A DNA stretch of 64,000 bases from Lotus japonicus (Eukaryota; Streptophyta; Magnoliopsida; Fabales; Fabaceae): positions 30,185,857 through 30,249,856 of the forward strand of contig NC_080046.1 in the NCBI RefSeq assembly GCF_012489685.1, given 5' to 3'. Position 1 is the first letter of the stretch. Each line of letters starts with the position of its first letter. Made by a program: the position numbers and the translations under genes. Of this stretch, positions 21,361 through 33,380 are shown in pieces. The notes below the pieces were generated by a model. That model had not been told where the DNA came from. It saw only the letters and a list, made by a program, of their open reading frames with translations, and made no database searches.

Positions 21361-21959
21361 AAAAGGATTTCTCTGCTGCTTCTAAGACTTCTTCTGAACA
21401 TGAGAAAATTATTACTGAATTGAAAAATAATAATCATGCATTAGTGAATTCCAACTCTGTACTTAAGAACCAGATTGCTAAGTTAGAAGAAGTAGTTGCT
21501 TGTGACGCCTCTGATAGTAAGAATGAATCTAAATATGAAAAATCCTTTCAAAGATTCCTGGCTAAAAGCGTAGACAGAAGCTTAATGGCTTCGATGATCT
21601 ATGACGTAAGCAGAAATGGAATGCATGGCATTGGCTATTCTAGACCCAATAGAAATGAGCCTCCTATGCCTAAGGCTAAATCCTTGTATGAATGTTTTGT
21701 ACCCTCTGGTACTATATTGCCTGAACCATTACCTGTTAAAGTTGCTAACCCCCCTCTCAAAAAGGGAACTTTCTCCATGTCTAAATATCATGCCAAAATT
21801 CCGTTACACTATCATGTTGAGAAACCCAAGGTGATCAGAACCTCTGAGGTAACTAACAAGAGAGGACCCAGAAAGTTGGTACCTAAGGATAAGATTATCT
21901 ATGTTGCAGATATCCTTGATAGCTCCACTGAAACACCAATCATGGTATCTGGACAGTAG
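21361..21959 (+). pseudogene. gag: gag of element B, C-terminal part
   Basis: Continues the gag interrupted by C (AAAAG duplicated at 21361-21365). Matches A gag from about residue 420 to the end. Ends at TAG 21957-21959 where A has TGG; the rest of the gag-frame tail after the stop is still similar to A. The overlap with the pol frame is arranged as in A. Confidence 0.88.
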
Positions 21960-24900
21960 ATGCTCGCGTCATATGACGGGAGAAAGGCGTATGTTCCAAG
22001 AGCTAAAACTTAAGCCTGGAGGCGAAGTTGGCTTTGGTGGCAATAAGAAGGGTAAAATTGTTGGTACTGGCACTATTTGTGTTGATAGTAGTCCATGCAT
22101 TGATAATGTTTTATTGGTAGACGGCTTAACTCACAACTTATTGTCTATAAGTCAATTAGCTGACAAGGGTTATGATGTTATTTTCAATCAAAAGTCTTGC
22201 AGGGCTGTAAGTCAGATCGATGGCTCTGTTCTGTTTAACAGCAAGAGGAAGAACAACATTTATAAAGTCAGATTATCTGAGTTGGAATCTCAGAATGTGA
22301 AGTGCCTTCTTTCTGTTAATGAGGAGCAATGGGTATGACATAGACGGTTAGGGCATGCCAGTATGAGAAAGATCTCTCAACTGAGTAAGCTCAACCTTGT
22401 CAGGGGCTTACCCACTCTGAAGTTCTCTTCAGATGCTCTTTGTGAAGCATGTCAGAAAGGCAAATTCACAAAAGTCTCTTTCAAGGCAAAGAATGTTGTC
22501 TCTACCTCAAGGCCGTTGGAACTTCTGCATATCGACCTGTTTGGACCAGTGAAAACTGAGTCTATAGGTGGCAAAAGATATGGGATGGTCATTCTTGACG
22601 ACTATAGCCGCTGGACATGGGTAAAATTTCTATCCCGCAAGGATGAGTCTCATTCTGTGTTCTCTACCTTCATAGCCCAAGTGCAAAACGAGAAGGCTTG
22701 TAGGATTGTGCGTGTCAGAAGTGGCCATGGTGGAGAGTTTGAGAATGACAAGTTTGAGAGTCTGTTTGATTCCTATGGAATTGCACATGATTTCTCTTGT
22801 CCTAGAACTCCACAACAAAATGGTGTTGTTGAGAGGAAGAACAGAACTCTTCAAGAGATGGCTAGAACCATGCTCCAAGAAACTGGCATGGAAAAGCACT
22901 TTTGGGCAGAGGCAGTAAACACAGTATGTTACATTCAGAACATAATCTCTGTGAGACCAATTCTGAATAAGACTCCTTATGAATTGTGGAAGAATATAAA
23001 ACCCAACATTTCTTATTTTCATCTTTTTGGTTGTGTTTGCTATGTTCTAAATACTAAGGATAGATTGCATAAGTTTGATGCTAAATCTTCTAAATGTCTA
23101 TTACTTGGTTACTCTGATCGATCTAAAGGTTTCAGATTTTATAATATTGATGCTAAAACTATTGAAGAATCTATTCATGTTAGATTTGATGATAAGCTTG
23201 ACTCTGATCAGTCAAAGCTAGTTGAGAAATTTGCAGATTTAAGTATAAATGTTCCTGACAAAGGCAAAGCTCCAGAGGATGCTGAGCCAGAGGAAGATGA
23301 ACCAGAAGAAGCTGGTCCCTCTGATTCACAACCTCAGTAGAAGATCAGAATCACGGCGTCTCATCCTAAGGAATTGATTATGGGTAACAAAGATGAACCA
23401 GTCAGAACCAGATCAGCCTTCAGACCCTCTGAAGAGACTTTTCTCAGTCTGAAAGGATTGGTATCCTTAATTGAACCCAATTCAATTGATGAAGCTCTTC
23501 AAAACAAGGACTGGATTCTGGCTATGAAAGAAGAACTGAATCAATTTTCCAAGAATGATGTTTGGAGCTTAGTGAAGAAACCTCAAAGCGTTCATGTAAT
23601 CGGAACCAAATGGGTTTTTAGAAACAAGCTGAATGAGAAAGGAGATGTAGTCAGAAACAAGGCAAGGCTAGTCGCTCAAGGCTACAGTCAGCAGGAAGGA
23701 ATAGACTATACTGAAACGTTTGCTCCGGTAGCAAGACTGGAAGCTATCAGACTACTGATCTCATTCTCAGTGAATCACAACATAGTCCTTCATCAGATGG
23801 ATGTTAAGAGTGCCTTCCTAAATGGTTACATCTCAGAGGAAATCTATGTTCATCAACCTCCAGGTTTTGAAGATGAAAAGAACCCTGACCATGTTTTCAA
23901 ATTAAAGAAACCTCTCTATGGTCTGAAGCAAGCTCCCAGAGCATGGTATGAGAGACTCAGCTCATTCCTTCTGGAAAATGAGTTTGTAAGGGGTAAAGTA
24001 GATACAACTCTCTTTTGCAAAACTTACAAAGATGATATATTAATTGTGCAAATTTATGTTGATGATATTATATTTGGATCTGCTAATCCATCTCTATGCA
24101 AAGAGTTTTCTGAGATGATGCAGGCTGAATTTGAAATGAGCATGATGGGAGAACTCAAGTACTTTCTGGGTATACAAGTTGATCAAACACCAGAAGGAAC
24201 TTACATCCATCAGAGCAAGTACACTAAGGAACTTCTGAAGAAGTTCAACATGACAGAATCTACAATCACTAAGACTCCAATGCATCCTACATCCATCCTG
24301 GAGAAAGAAGATGCAAGTGGTAAAGTTTGTCAGAAGCTCTATCGTGGTATGACAGGATCACTTCTATACTTAACTGCATCTAGGCCAGATATTCTGTTTA
24401 GTGTTCATTTATGCGCTCGTTTCCAATCAGATCCGAGGGAAACCCACTTAACTGCTGTTAAGAGGATCCTGAGATATCTGAAAGGTACCACTAACCTTGG
24501 CTTGATGTATAAGAAAACATCAGAGTATAAGCTTTCAGGTTACTGTGATGCTGATTATGCTGGAGATAGAACAGAAAGAAAAAGCACTTCTGGAAACTGT
24601 CAATTTCTGGGAAGTAACTTAGTCTCATGGGCAAGCAAGAGGCAATCAACCATTGCACTATCCACTGCAGAGGCAGAATATATCTGAGCAACAATTTGCA
24701 GCACTCAGATGCTCTGGATGAAACATCAGCTGGAGGATTATCAAATCCTTGAGAGCAACATCTCAATCTATTGTGATAACACTGCTGCAATCTCACTTAG
24801 TAAGAACCCTATCTTACACTCAAGGGCAAAACACATTGAGGTAAAGTATCATTTTATTAGAGATTATGTTCAGAAGGGCGTACTTCTTCTGAAGTTTGTT

Positions 24901-25002
24901 GATACTGACCATCAATGGGCAGATATCTTTACAAAGCCCTTAGCAGAGGATAGATTTAATTTCATTCTGAAAAATCTGAATATGGACTTTTGTCCAGCAT
25001 GA
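21901..25002 (+). pseudogene. pol: pol of element B, three in-frame stops
   Basis: Same frame throughout, lying +1 to gag as in A. Protease (here DSRCSRHMTG, with Gly of DSG changed to Arg), GAG-pre-integrase, integrase, RT with IYVDDIIFG, RNase H. Stops at 22336-22338 (TGA for Trp in the WH.RLGH motif), 23338-23340 (TAG) and 24685-24687 (TGA where A has TCA). The integrase RSDHGGEF is RSGHGGEF, so the second catalytic Asp is lost. Dead copy, but about 93-95% similar to A in protein. Confidence 0.92.
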
Positions 25003-25437
25003 AGATGGATCAGAACCTCTGACTATGATGCTTCTTTATCAGAAGATGTCTAGTTCAGAAGGTAACTCCATCAGAGGTTAAGTACCCATTGGTGCTCACT
25101 CTGAAGCTGAGACAGTAAATGTGTGTCAGTAGCTATGATACATCGTTCCTTGTGCCCGTGCTGACAATCTGTCGTAATGAGTGTTGATGTGCTTCTCTCC
25201 ACCGTGTGATATGTGTATTAACTGTTTGTAATGATGTTTTTAATTTTTAACCGTTGATTTTACTTTCCTTTTAATCAACAACGGTTATTTTCAAAAAACC
25301 ACTATGCACACACGTTCTCCATCACTTATTGTTTTACTCTCTCTCTCTCTCCGGTTTGCAAAACCCTTATTCCCACGATCTCTCTCTCTCTCTACCTTCA
25401 TCATATCCTTCTACCCAAACCTTCAACCGCTTCAGAA
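25003..25437 (+). promoter_or_regulatory. Spacer before ORF3 of B with conserved inverted repeat
   Basis: 435 non-coding bases. AACCGTTGAT (25249-25258) and ATCAACAACGGTT (25274-25286) repeat the A block exactly, followed by CCACTATGCACACACGTTCTC and CT repeats (25334-25393) up to the ATG at 25438. The arms are identical in A and B although the loop between them differs. Confidence 0.5.
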
Positions 25438-28314
25438 ATGGTGAAATCCAACAGAGGTGAAACTGTCGACGGAAGGAGATTTCCGGTTATCGTGGTGGGT
25501 CAGGCTACCGGTCAATCGAGCTCCACTACTCAGCGAAATCAACCAGAAGCTCAAGCTACAGGCCAGATGATTCCTCTCGCACAAGGGGGTTGTGTTGTTA
25601 CTTGTGTCTACTCTCCTGATGAACTCCAGATTCTTGCTGAATGGAGATTTGATCTTGATAACATTGCTGCCAACGGGTTTCATCTTCGTCCTGAAGTAAA
25701 AGCTCAAGGCTGGGAAGAATACTTCAACATGCTTCGTGGTCCATTCTACATCAAATTGGTAAAGGAATTCTGGAAACATGCCGACTGTGATGACAACCAA
25801 GTGGTCTCCTACATTGCTGGCAGAAGAATTATCATCACAGAGAAATCGATTGTTGATCTTCTAGGTGAAAATACCGGTACAGGCTACAGATTCCAATTGT
25901 CGGAATCAAAGGTGAAACCTAAGACCAAAGAAGCTACCAACCAAGCTCTCTACACAAACTGGAAGCCAGGCAAGAGTGACTACAAAGTGGTAGAACTTCA
26001 TCCTAAGCTGAGGATTTGGCACAAGATTCTTCTTCATTGCATCAATCAAAGGCCAAAGGGAAGCTCTCCAGACTACATCAATTTCTGTCAGAAAGTGATG
26101 TTATTCTTCATTCAGGAACGAAAGAAAATCTGCCTTCCTTTCTTCCTGTTCTCTTATCTCAAAGAGTGCATCAAGAAGTCCAGAACAACTGCTTCTCCAA
26201 AGTCTGCAATCAGATACATTCCTTTTGGAAGATTGCTCTCAGACCTCTTTCTAGAAAGCAAATTGATAGAGGATCTGACTAAAGCAGGCTGCACAGAGGA
26301 TCTGACGACTGTTGTTGGTGATGTCTTCACTTCCACATCAATGAAAAAGATGGGATTGATTAAGACAAAGGTTGCACCTGCTCATGAAGACACCTCTGAT
26401 GAAGTCGGACAAAGAAGAGTCCCTCTGACCGATTACCCTCTATGGTCCAGAGCTGATGACCCAGCTGCTATCTTGCACTACATAGCTGATCTGAGGGAAC
26501 AAGGTTATGAAATAGATGTGGATGAGTTTTTCAGAACTCTGCCACCAGCTCCAGAATTTGATTCTCCTCCCAAGAAGAAGAAGAAGAGAAGAATAATTAT
26601 CGAGGAATCCTCTGAAGAGTCTGATCCCTCTGATGGTGTTGATCAGAGGAAGAAGAATGAAAAGCCTAAGAGGAAACATGAAGAACCCTCTAAGCCAGAT
26701 GCTCCATCTGATGGTGATGATGATGATGCTCCTCCACCAAAGAAGTTGAAGAAGCAAGTGAGAATTGTGGTGAAGCCAACTCGTGTGGAACCAGCTGTTG
26801 AGGTAACCAGAACTAAGGCTCCTGCCAGGGTTACTCGGTCTGCAGTGAGATCATCAAGTAAGTCTGTTGTTTCATTTAATGATGATGATTTAAGCTCATT
26901 TGATGCACTACCAATTTCAGCCCTTCTAAATCGCACTGCTACCCCACTCTCTCCCATTCAAGAGTCTCAACCAGTTGACCAACACATCTCTCCAACTACC
27001 TCACCTAGATCTTCATTCTTTCAACCCTCTGATGAAGAAGCACCTCTTTGGAATATGCTTCAGACTCCCAAACCCTCTGCACCTACCTCACCTATAACCA
27101 TTCAATATAATCCACAAGTCCCTGAACCCATTATTTCTGACCAATCTCACCATGAACCCAGAACCTCTGATCACTCTGTCCTCAGAGCATCAGATCATCC
27201 TGCTCACAGGACGACTGATTCAGAAAATACTGCCCCTTGTCCCTCTGTCTCCTTTCCCATAAATGTTGCCGACTCCTCACCCTCAAATAACTCTGAATCC
27301 ATTCGCCAATTTGATCAAATTGCGAAACAAAAAGAGTCTGCTATCCCTGAGTACTATCAAACCATTCCTAGCCCAAGGAAATATCCTGGACCTAGACCAG
27401 AACGTCTAGTTGATCCAGATCATCCCATTTTAGTAGTACCCTTGAATGCAGCATCTCCACTTCCCTCACAACCAGAACATGTCCAACCAGAAAACTCCGT
27501 CTCTAACCACTCCTCGGTTAGATCTCCAAACCCTGAGGTGGAGACCTCTCAGCCTAACCTTGAGATCAACACCTCAAATGTCCAAACTCTAGATGTTGGT
27601 TCTCCTCAAGGTGCTTCTGAAGCAAATAGCAGTAACCACCCCACTTCTCCTGAAACCAATCTCTCCATTGTTCCCTATACATATCTCAAACCCAACTCCC
27701 TTCTTGAGTGCATTAGTGTGTTTAATTATGAAGCATCATTAATGGTTCGCAATGTGCAAGGTGACACTGACCTTCATGAGAACCCTGACTCTGTTGCTGA
27801 AGAATGGGATCATCTGTGTGACTGGATGATTGCTCAAGTTCCTATCTTGATGAGTCATCTCACAGCTGAAAGGGATCAGAAGATTGAAGCTGCTAGGCAG
27901 CGTGTCAACAGAAGAGTGGCTATGCATGAACAACAACTAAGGGTTGAGTTACTTGATGCAATTGAGGAAGCAAGAAAGAAGAAAGAACAAGAAGATGAGG
28001 CTGCACGTCTAGAAGCTGAACGAATTGAAAATGCAAGGTTAGAAGTATTGAAAGAAGCTGAGAGGCTACAGGCTGAAGCTGATGCTCTCAGAGGTCAAGT
28101 TCTTGCACCAGTTCCTTTCACAAGTGCTGCTTCACACTCAACTCAAGCTCCTCACTCTGCTCAAGACAATCTTCAAGATGTTCCATCCAGTTCTACTCAG
28201 CCAAGTTCTTCCAAACTTGCTATTTTGGAACAACGTCTTAATTCTCATGAGACTCTCTTGTTCAGCATGAATGAAGCTAATCAAGAACTTCTTCATCGCA
28301 CTGCAAAACCTTAG
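25438..28314 (+). CDS. ORF3 ('env-like') protein of element B, 958 aa
   Basis: Same architecture as the A protein: conserved block at about 45-345 (FYIKLVKEFWKHADCDD, HPKLRIWHKILLHCINQRP, IRYIPFGRLLSDLF), basic clusters PPKKKKKRR (~377) and PPPKKLKKQVR (~432), Pro/Ser-rich middle, coiled coil at about 805-885 and a C-terminal helix. No membrane segment. ATG 25438 is the first ATG after the CT-rich leader and agrees with A. The frame is fully open although gag-pol of B is dead. Confidence 0.84.
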   Translation: MVKSNRGETVDGRRFPVIVVGQATGQSSSTTQRNQPEAQATGQMIPLAQGGCVVTCVYSPDELQILAEWRFDLDNIAANGFHLRPEVKAQGWEEYFNMLRGPFYIKLVKEFWKHADCDDNQVVSYIAGRRIIITEKSIVDLLGENTGTGYRFQLSESKVKPKTKEATNQALYTNWKPGKSDYKVVELHPKLRIWHKILLHCINQRPKGSSPDYINFCQKVMLFFIQERKKICLPFFLFSYLKECIKKSRTTASPKSAIRYIPFGRLLSDLFLESKLIEDLTKAGCTEDLTTVVGDVFTSTSMKKMGLIKTKVAPAHEDTSDEVGQRRVPLTDYPLWSRADDPAAILHYIADLREQGYEIDVDEFFRTLPPAPEFDSPPKKKKKRRIIIEESSEESDPSDGVDQRKKNEKPKRKHEEPSKPDAPSDGDDDDAPPPKKLKKQVRIVVKPTRVEPAVEVTRTKAPARVTRSAVRSSSKSVVSFNDDDLSSFDALPISALLNRTATPLSPIQESQPVDQHISPTTSPRSSFFQPSDEEAPLWNMLQTPKPSAPTSPITIQYNPQVPEPIISDQSHHEPRTSDHSVLRASDHPAHRTTDSENTAPCPSVSFPINVADSSPSNNSESIRQFDQIAKQKESAIPEYYQTIPSPRKYPGPRPERLVDPDHPILVVPLNAASPLPSQPEHVQPENSVSNHSSVRSPNPEVETSQPNLEINTSNVQTLDVGSPQGASEANSSNHPTSPETNLSIVPYTYLKPNSLLECISVFNYEASLMVRNVQGDTDLHENPDSVAEEWDHLCDWMIAQVPILMSHLTAERDQKIEAARQRVNRRVAMHEQQLRVELLDAIEEARKKKEQEDEAARLEAERIENARLEVLKEAERLQAEADALRGQVLAPVPFTSAASHSTQAPHSAQDNLQDVPSSSTQPSSSKLAILEQRLNSHETLLFSMNEANQELLHRTAKP

Positions 28315-28505
28315 TTTTAGGACCTCTCTCGTTTTCTTCCTTGTTTGATAAACTTTTAATTATTTGTTTCTATATTTTAAGTCTATTTATTGCCGTATGT
28401 GATTATTTATTTCGTGTTTCTTCTTGCATTTAACACAACATATATCTAAAATCTTTCTTATATATTTATAACCCAACATTACAAATTACATCATTCTGCA
28501 TTACT

Positions 28506-28898
28506 CTAGAATGGAGGATCCTTCCAAATTCTCCTACACTCTTGGCGCTGCTCTACTCTTTCCTTCTCCAGACGATCAAGTATGTACTCTATGTTGAAGA
28601 GCATGTTGCTCAGCTCATCCCTCTCCAGACTCTCTTTCATCATCTCCAGATCCTTCTCCACTGCTTCCTTCTCTTCCAGCAGTTTCAGCTCCAGCTTGCA
28701 CAGCTCCTGAATCTTCTCCACGAAGCAGAGGAACTCCTTCAGATCTTTCTCCAATTCTGGACTAAGATCCTTCTCCAACAGCATTGTAGTCAGCTCATGT
28801 ATGGTTTTTGGACCCTCTGGGTGCCTAACATTGATGAACAGGTCTCCATCAAAAGCCTTCTTTCTGAGCTCCTCTAATGCAACCATGTATGATGTCAT
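28506..28898 (-). CDS. Conserved antisense ORF of element B, 130 aa
   Basis: Equivalent of 8988-9380: same position between ORF3 and polypurine tracts, same length, same strand, start and stop aligned, about 72% identity with no gap. C-terminal LDRLEKERVEQRQECRR is kept. Predicted coiled coil, no known domain. Element B has had time to gain stops in pol, yet this frame stays open. TATA box at 28949-28956. Confidence 0.72.
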   Translation of the reverse strand: MTSYMVALEELRKKAFDGDLFINVRHPEGPKTIHELTTMLLEKDLSPELEKDLKEFLCFVEKIQELCKLELKLLEEKEAVEKDLEMMKESLERDELSNMLFNIEYILDRLEKERVEQRQECRRIWKDPPF

Positions 28899-29670
28899 TT
28901 GTTATTCTGAAGTAGTCTTGTTGTGAAGTCTACTTTATTCCTAATCGCTTTATATAAGCATCCTTTTCTCTCCAGAAGTTATTGCTCTTACAGTTTCTCG
29001 AGGATAAGTTATTGGTAACTGAAGCCTCTCTTTACTCCCGTGGCCGGTGGTAAACGTCTGCATATGCATTAACTCCTTACATTAATTCGCTAATTTCTTT
29101 TTCATCATTAACTCCTTCTCCATCTTTTCGAAACTTAAACCTTCTCTCAGGGGGAGTACCTTGTACTTCAGGCTAAGTTTTTCACACCCCAAGATTTTTG
29201 CTTATGACAAAACGGGGGAGTATAACCCAATTTTTGATGTGTGTTAGTGTGATTTCTTTTGGAGAATTTGAGAGTTCCACTTTTATGACCATAGATGTGT
29301 CACTGGGCAAATACAAGGAATACATTTCACTTCCTCTGAAGTGATATTGGTTGACTCTGATACCCTACTCGTGACTCTGAATACTTATGCGCTCTGATTA
29401 TTTCATTTCATCTATGTCATGCGTTTTCACTCTGAACTCTTACATTATTTAGCTCAGAATCTAGATATCACTAACGTTTTCATTAAGTCTTAGATTCAGG
29501 GGGAGCTAAGCTCAGAATCAAGCTGTGACTTGGATTCAGAATGAGCAAAATAAACCATTCACATCAGGATAAGTCTTTTTCTATTCCTTATACTCTGAGT
29601 GAATTCAGTTTATTGTTTAAGAATTGTGCATCAAAATACTTGGTTTTGTCATCATCGAAAAGGGGGAGAT
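28899..29670 (+). other. 3' non-coding region of B with polypurine tracts
   Basis: Tracts at 29148-29156, 29210-29220, 29498-29505 and the terminal one at 29658-29670. Spacing matches A. No sense gene. The 191 bases after ORF3 (28315-28505) are AT-rich and empty. Confidence 0.8.
28949..28956 (-). promoter_or_regulatory. TATA box for the antisense ORF of B
   Basis: On the minus strand TATATAAA, within GCTTATATAAAGCG, about 51 bases before the ATG at 28898. Position matches the A copy. Confidence 0.58.
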
Positions 29671-30882
29671 TGTAAGATCAAGTTTTGATCAAGTAGTACA
29701 ACTCTATGTTTTGATGATTACAAGTTAACATTTTAGTATGAACAATTATGGTACTCTAACGTGTTTTCTGAGTGTGCTCTTAACAGGCTCTGACCTTAAT
29801 ATAATCTCACACAAATCATAAGCACTTTGCTTAAAGAGTGACCCTAGCAACACTTTCGCAATCTCTATGTTCAATCTGAACAGTAGAAAAGCTTCAGAAG
29901 ATCTGAAGTCAATCAAGCTCTGATATGGACTCAGCTCACTTGAAGTTCTGAAGATCCAGACGTTCTGACAACCCAGACACTCTGAAGGTTCAGAAATTCT
30001 GATGGTGTAGAAGACTCTGAAGATCCAAAAGCTGAAAAGTGAAGACTCTGAAGTCCAGAAGCAAACTGGATCTGAAGACCAAGTACTTCTCCTCTGAGTT
30101 CAGAATCAGAAGATACAACGGTCAGAGGATCCATGCTTCCCTCTGACTCTCATCAACAAGCTTCACAAGTTCCAACACGAAGCATTCCTCTAATCAGAAG
30201 TCAACAAGGTTAAAGGTCACGTCACTATCCAAAGTACAAAAGCAAGTGTACTATCCTGACGACCTAACCTACCATTCTCAGCCACAGCAGAAGCTGGAAA
30301 TCCCAGATCTGCCCTCCAACGGTAGCATTCTCATGCAATGTTCAAACCCTAATCCTTGGAGTATATATAGAGGCTGAAGACTGAAAGATGTTGTTGGGAA
30401 AAACTCATACGCGCAAGCAATATTCAAATCTTCTAAGCAATCTTTCTTCATTGAATTCATTGTGTTTACTACAAGCTTTTCAGAAGCAATTTCTTTGTAA
30501 ACAAAATTCTCTAAACAGTTGTTTAGTTTACCTTTAGGAGATCAAGGTTGATCGGATCCTAGAGAAGACTAAGAGAGTGAATCTTAGTGTGAATTAAGTC
30601 AGTGTATTGTTAGTCACTTGTAGGTTTCAAGTGCAGTTGTAACAAATCTCTGATTAGTGAATTGCCTTCATTCTAAGAAGGAAGAAATGACCTTAACAAG
30701 TGGACTGGACTAGCTTGAGTGATTCATCAAGTGAACCAGGATAAAATCCTTGTGTCCTTTTCTCATCTCTTATCTTAAGCACTTTACTTGTGTCTTGAAA
30801 GATTTGTTAAAATCTTAAGTGGGAAGTTTTATTCTGAAAACGCTATTCAAACCCCCCCTTTCTATCGTTTTTCATACCTTCA
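29671..30882 (+). repeat. 3' LTR of element B, 1212 bp
   Basis: TGTAAGATCAAG...CCTTCA, homologous to the A LTR but visibly diverged, so B is older than A. TATA box TATATATA at 30362-30369. Abuts element D integrase at 30883. Confidence 0.93.
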
Positions 30883-33315
30883 TTTACCTCCTAGACTTTC
30901 AACTTGCATGGGCCCCATTAGATCCATGTGTAGTAGCTCAAGGACCTTTGTTGTGGTTGGATGTTGGAGCTTTGCATGGAACATCTTGGTTTGCTTTCCA
31001 ATTTTGCACTCTCCACATATTCTTCCCTCACCAATCTTCAGTTTTGGTAGACCACGAATGGCTTCTTTAGAAATGATCTTCTGCATGCTCTTGAAATTGA
31101 TATGACCCAATCTCTGGTGCCACAGGTTTAGCTCATCCACTTTTGATATGAAACATCTAGAAACTTGTGCCTTCTCCGGTGAGACCCACATGTAGCAGTT
31201 GTCTTTGGATCTGACTCCTTGCATCATTACTTTATGATCATTTGTTGTAACAACACAAACTGCCTTACTGAATAACACATCAAGACCTTGATCACAGAGT
31301 TGGCTTATGCTGATGAGATTTGCAGCCAATCCTTTGACAAGCAACACATCATTCAGATCTAGGGATCCAGGATTTACCAGTGTTCCTATTCCCTTGATTT
31401 TTCCTTTTGCTCCATCTCCAGAGGTAACAAAGTTGCTGGAGTATCCCTTGAGATTTTCAAGATATTCCTTGTTTCCAGTCATATGTCTTGAACAACCACT
31501 GTCAAAGTACCAATCTTCACTTGATGAAGCTCTGAAGGATGTGTGAGCTATGAGGCAAGTCACTTGATCTTTGGGCTTACAAGTCTTCTTGGTCTGTTTC
31601 TCCCTTGAGCTCTTCATTACGTTCTGTGTCTGAGGATAACCATAGAGTTTAAAGCAATAAGGCTTTATGTGACCATTCCTTCCACAGTAATGACATCTTC
31701 ATGGGTTAGACTTAGCATTTTTCAAACAAGAACCCCCATGTTGAGGCACATGCTGAGACATCGGGTTTGACATCTGATAGTTGATGGGGTTATTGAATTC
31801 AGATTTCATTTTAGCACCAACAAATTTCTTTGGCAGCTTCGGATTTTCCTTGTTGGCAGTATTGTAATTGAAACCAATCCCTTTCATGCTCCTCCCTTGT
31901 TTGCTTGTTTCCTTCAGAATCTCATCCAGCATATCAGATCCACTATTCAGCATACGTACAAATTTATGAGTGGCTTCAAGTTTATTTGTCAGAGTGACAA
32001 CCTTTTCTTGAAGTTCTGCGTTAATCATCATCAGTTTACCTTTTTCTGCAGTATCAACATCTTTAAGCTTTGTGTTCCATTCATCAAGATCAACTTGCAG
32101 CTTGTCAATAATCCCTCTCAGCTTTTCATTTTCTGACTTGAGTTGCTCTATATTATCTTCTTGCTCTTCCAGAAGTTTGCATGCTTCCTCCCATTTAGTG
32201 TGCAAAAGCCTGTAAGTCTCCTCCAACTCTTCATCTGTCATCTCCTCATCACTAGATTCTGAACCATCAACAGTTCCTGAGAAGGCATTAACTCTGTTTG
32301 CAGAAAGTTCTTCCTCATCTTCATTGTCTTCATCTGGCCATGTAACAACCATGCTTTTCTTTTGTTTCTTCAAGTAAGTAGCACACTCAGTTCTAATATG
32401 ACCATATCCCTCATATTCATGACACTGAACACCTTTATTCTGACCAGATTTGTCTTCTTCTTTGGTCTTTTTCTGAGAATTGAAGGGCATGAAATTGTCC
32501 TGGACATTTGGCCTGTTTCTTCTGTCTATCTTCCTTAGAGCTCTATTAAATTTCTTTGCTAGTAGAGCCAGAGCTTCAGATAAATTTTCACCTTCACAGT
32601 CAGCATCATCTCCATCATCAGTGTTGGAGACAAAGGCTATGCTTTTACTCCTCTTCTCAGGCTTATCACCCAACTTCAACTCATAAGTCTGCATAGAACC
32701 AATGAGTTCATCAACCTTCATACCGCTGATGTCTTGAGCTTCTTCAATAGCAGTGACTTTCATAGCAAATTTGCTAGTAACAGACCTCAAGATTTTCCTT
32801 ACAAGCTTCTCATCAGACATGGGTTCTCCCAGAGCAAACGAGGCATTGGACAAGTCACGCACACGCATGTGAAATTCAAAAATAGTCTCATCCCCAGTCA
32901 TCATTAAGTTCTCAAACTGAGTAGTAAGCATATGGAGCCTTGACATTCTTACTCTGGTGGTGCCTTCATGAGCTGTCTTCAAAATCTCCCAGGCATCCTT
33001 TGCCACAGTGCAAGTGTTGATCAACCTGAACATGTTCTTGTCTACTCCATTAAAGATAACATTCAACGCCTTAGAGTTTCCCAAAGAAGCTTCATCTTCA
33101 TCCTTTGTCCATTCTTCTTCAGGTTTCTCTTCCGCATTTGAGGTACTTCCCTCAGCTTGCCCTTTGATGGGATGATTCCAACCTTTGACAATGGCCTTCC
33201 AAGTCTTGTTGTCAATAGACTTAAGAAATGCAGTCATACGAACCTTCCAGTAATCATAATTGGTTCCATCCAGAATTGGTGGCCTATTAACCGATCCTCC
33301 CTCCTTGTTGTCCAT
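30883..33315 (-). pseudogene. gag-pol: gag-pol of element D, truncated, one stop
   Basis: ATG at 33313-33315 (MDNKEGGSVNRP). One frame of about 811 codons: copia gag, first zinc knuckle damaged (CHEYEGYGHIRTEC, second Cys now Tyr), a heptad-rich region, second knuckle, protease [13 protein letters not shown]-pre-integrase, and the first residues of integrase to LESLGGK-like codons where B cuts in. In-frame TGA at 31699-31701, where C has Trp. Dead by truncation and nonsense change. Confidence 0.9.
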
Positions 33316-33366
33316 GAGAACAGAAAGTATCTCCCTGGAGCTCACCCAAACAGAACAGGGGTGCCT

Positions 33367-33378
33367 GCTCTGATGCCA
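33367..33378 (-). other. Primer binding site of element D
   Basis: Minus strand TGGCATCAGAGC, two bases from the LTR piece, identical to that of C. Confidence 0.85.
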
Positions 33379-33380
33379 AT

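Larger units (their letters stand above)
11399..30882 (+). mobile_element. Element B: Sirevirus family 1, split by C, 5' end outside window
   Basis: Gag sequence resumes at 11399 at the point matching base 1015 of A. It runs to 12212, is interrupted by element C (12213-21360), and continues from 21361 through pol, spacer, ORF3, antisense ORF, polypurine tracts and the 3' LTR (29671-30882). Its 5' LTR and first gag third must lie upstream of A, before base 1. Gag-pol is broken; ORF3 and the antisense ORF are open. The 3' LTR ends exactly inside the integrase sequence of minus-strand element D, so B was inserted in D (expected duplication TTTAC, 30883-30887). Confidence 0.88.
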
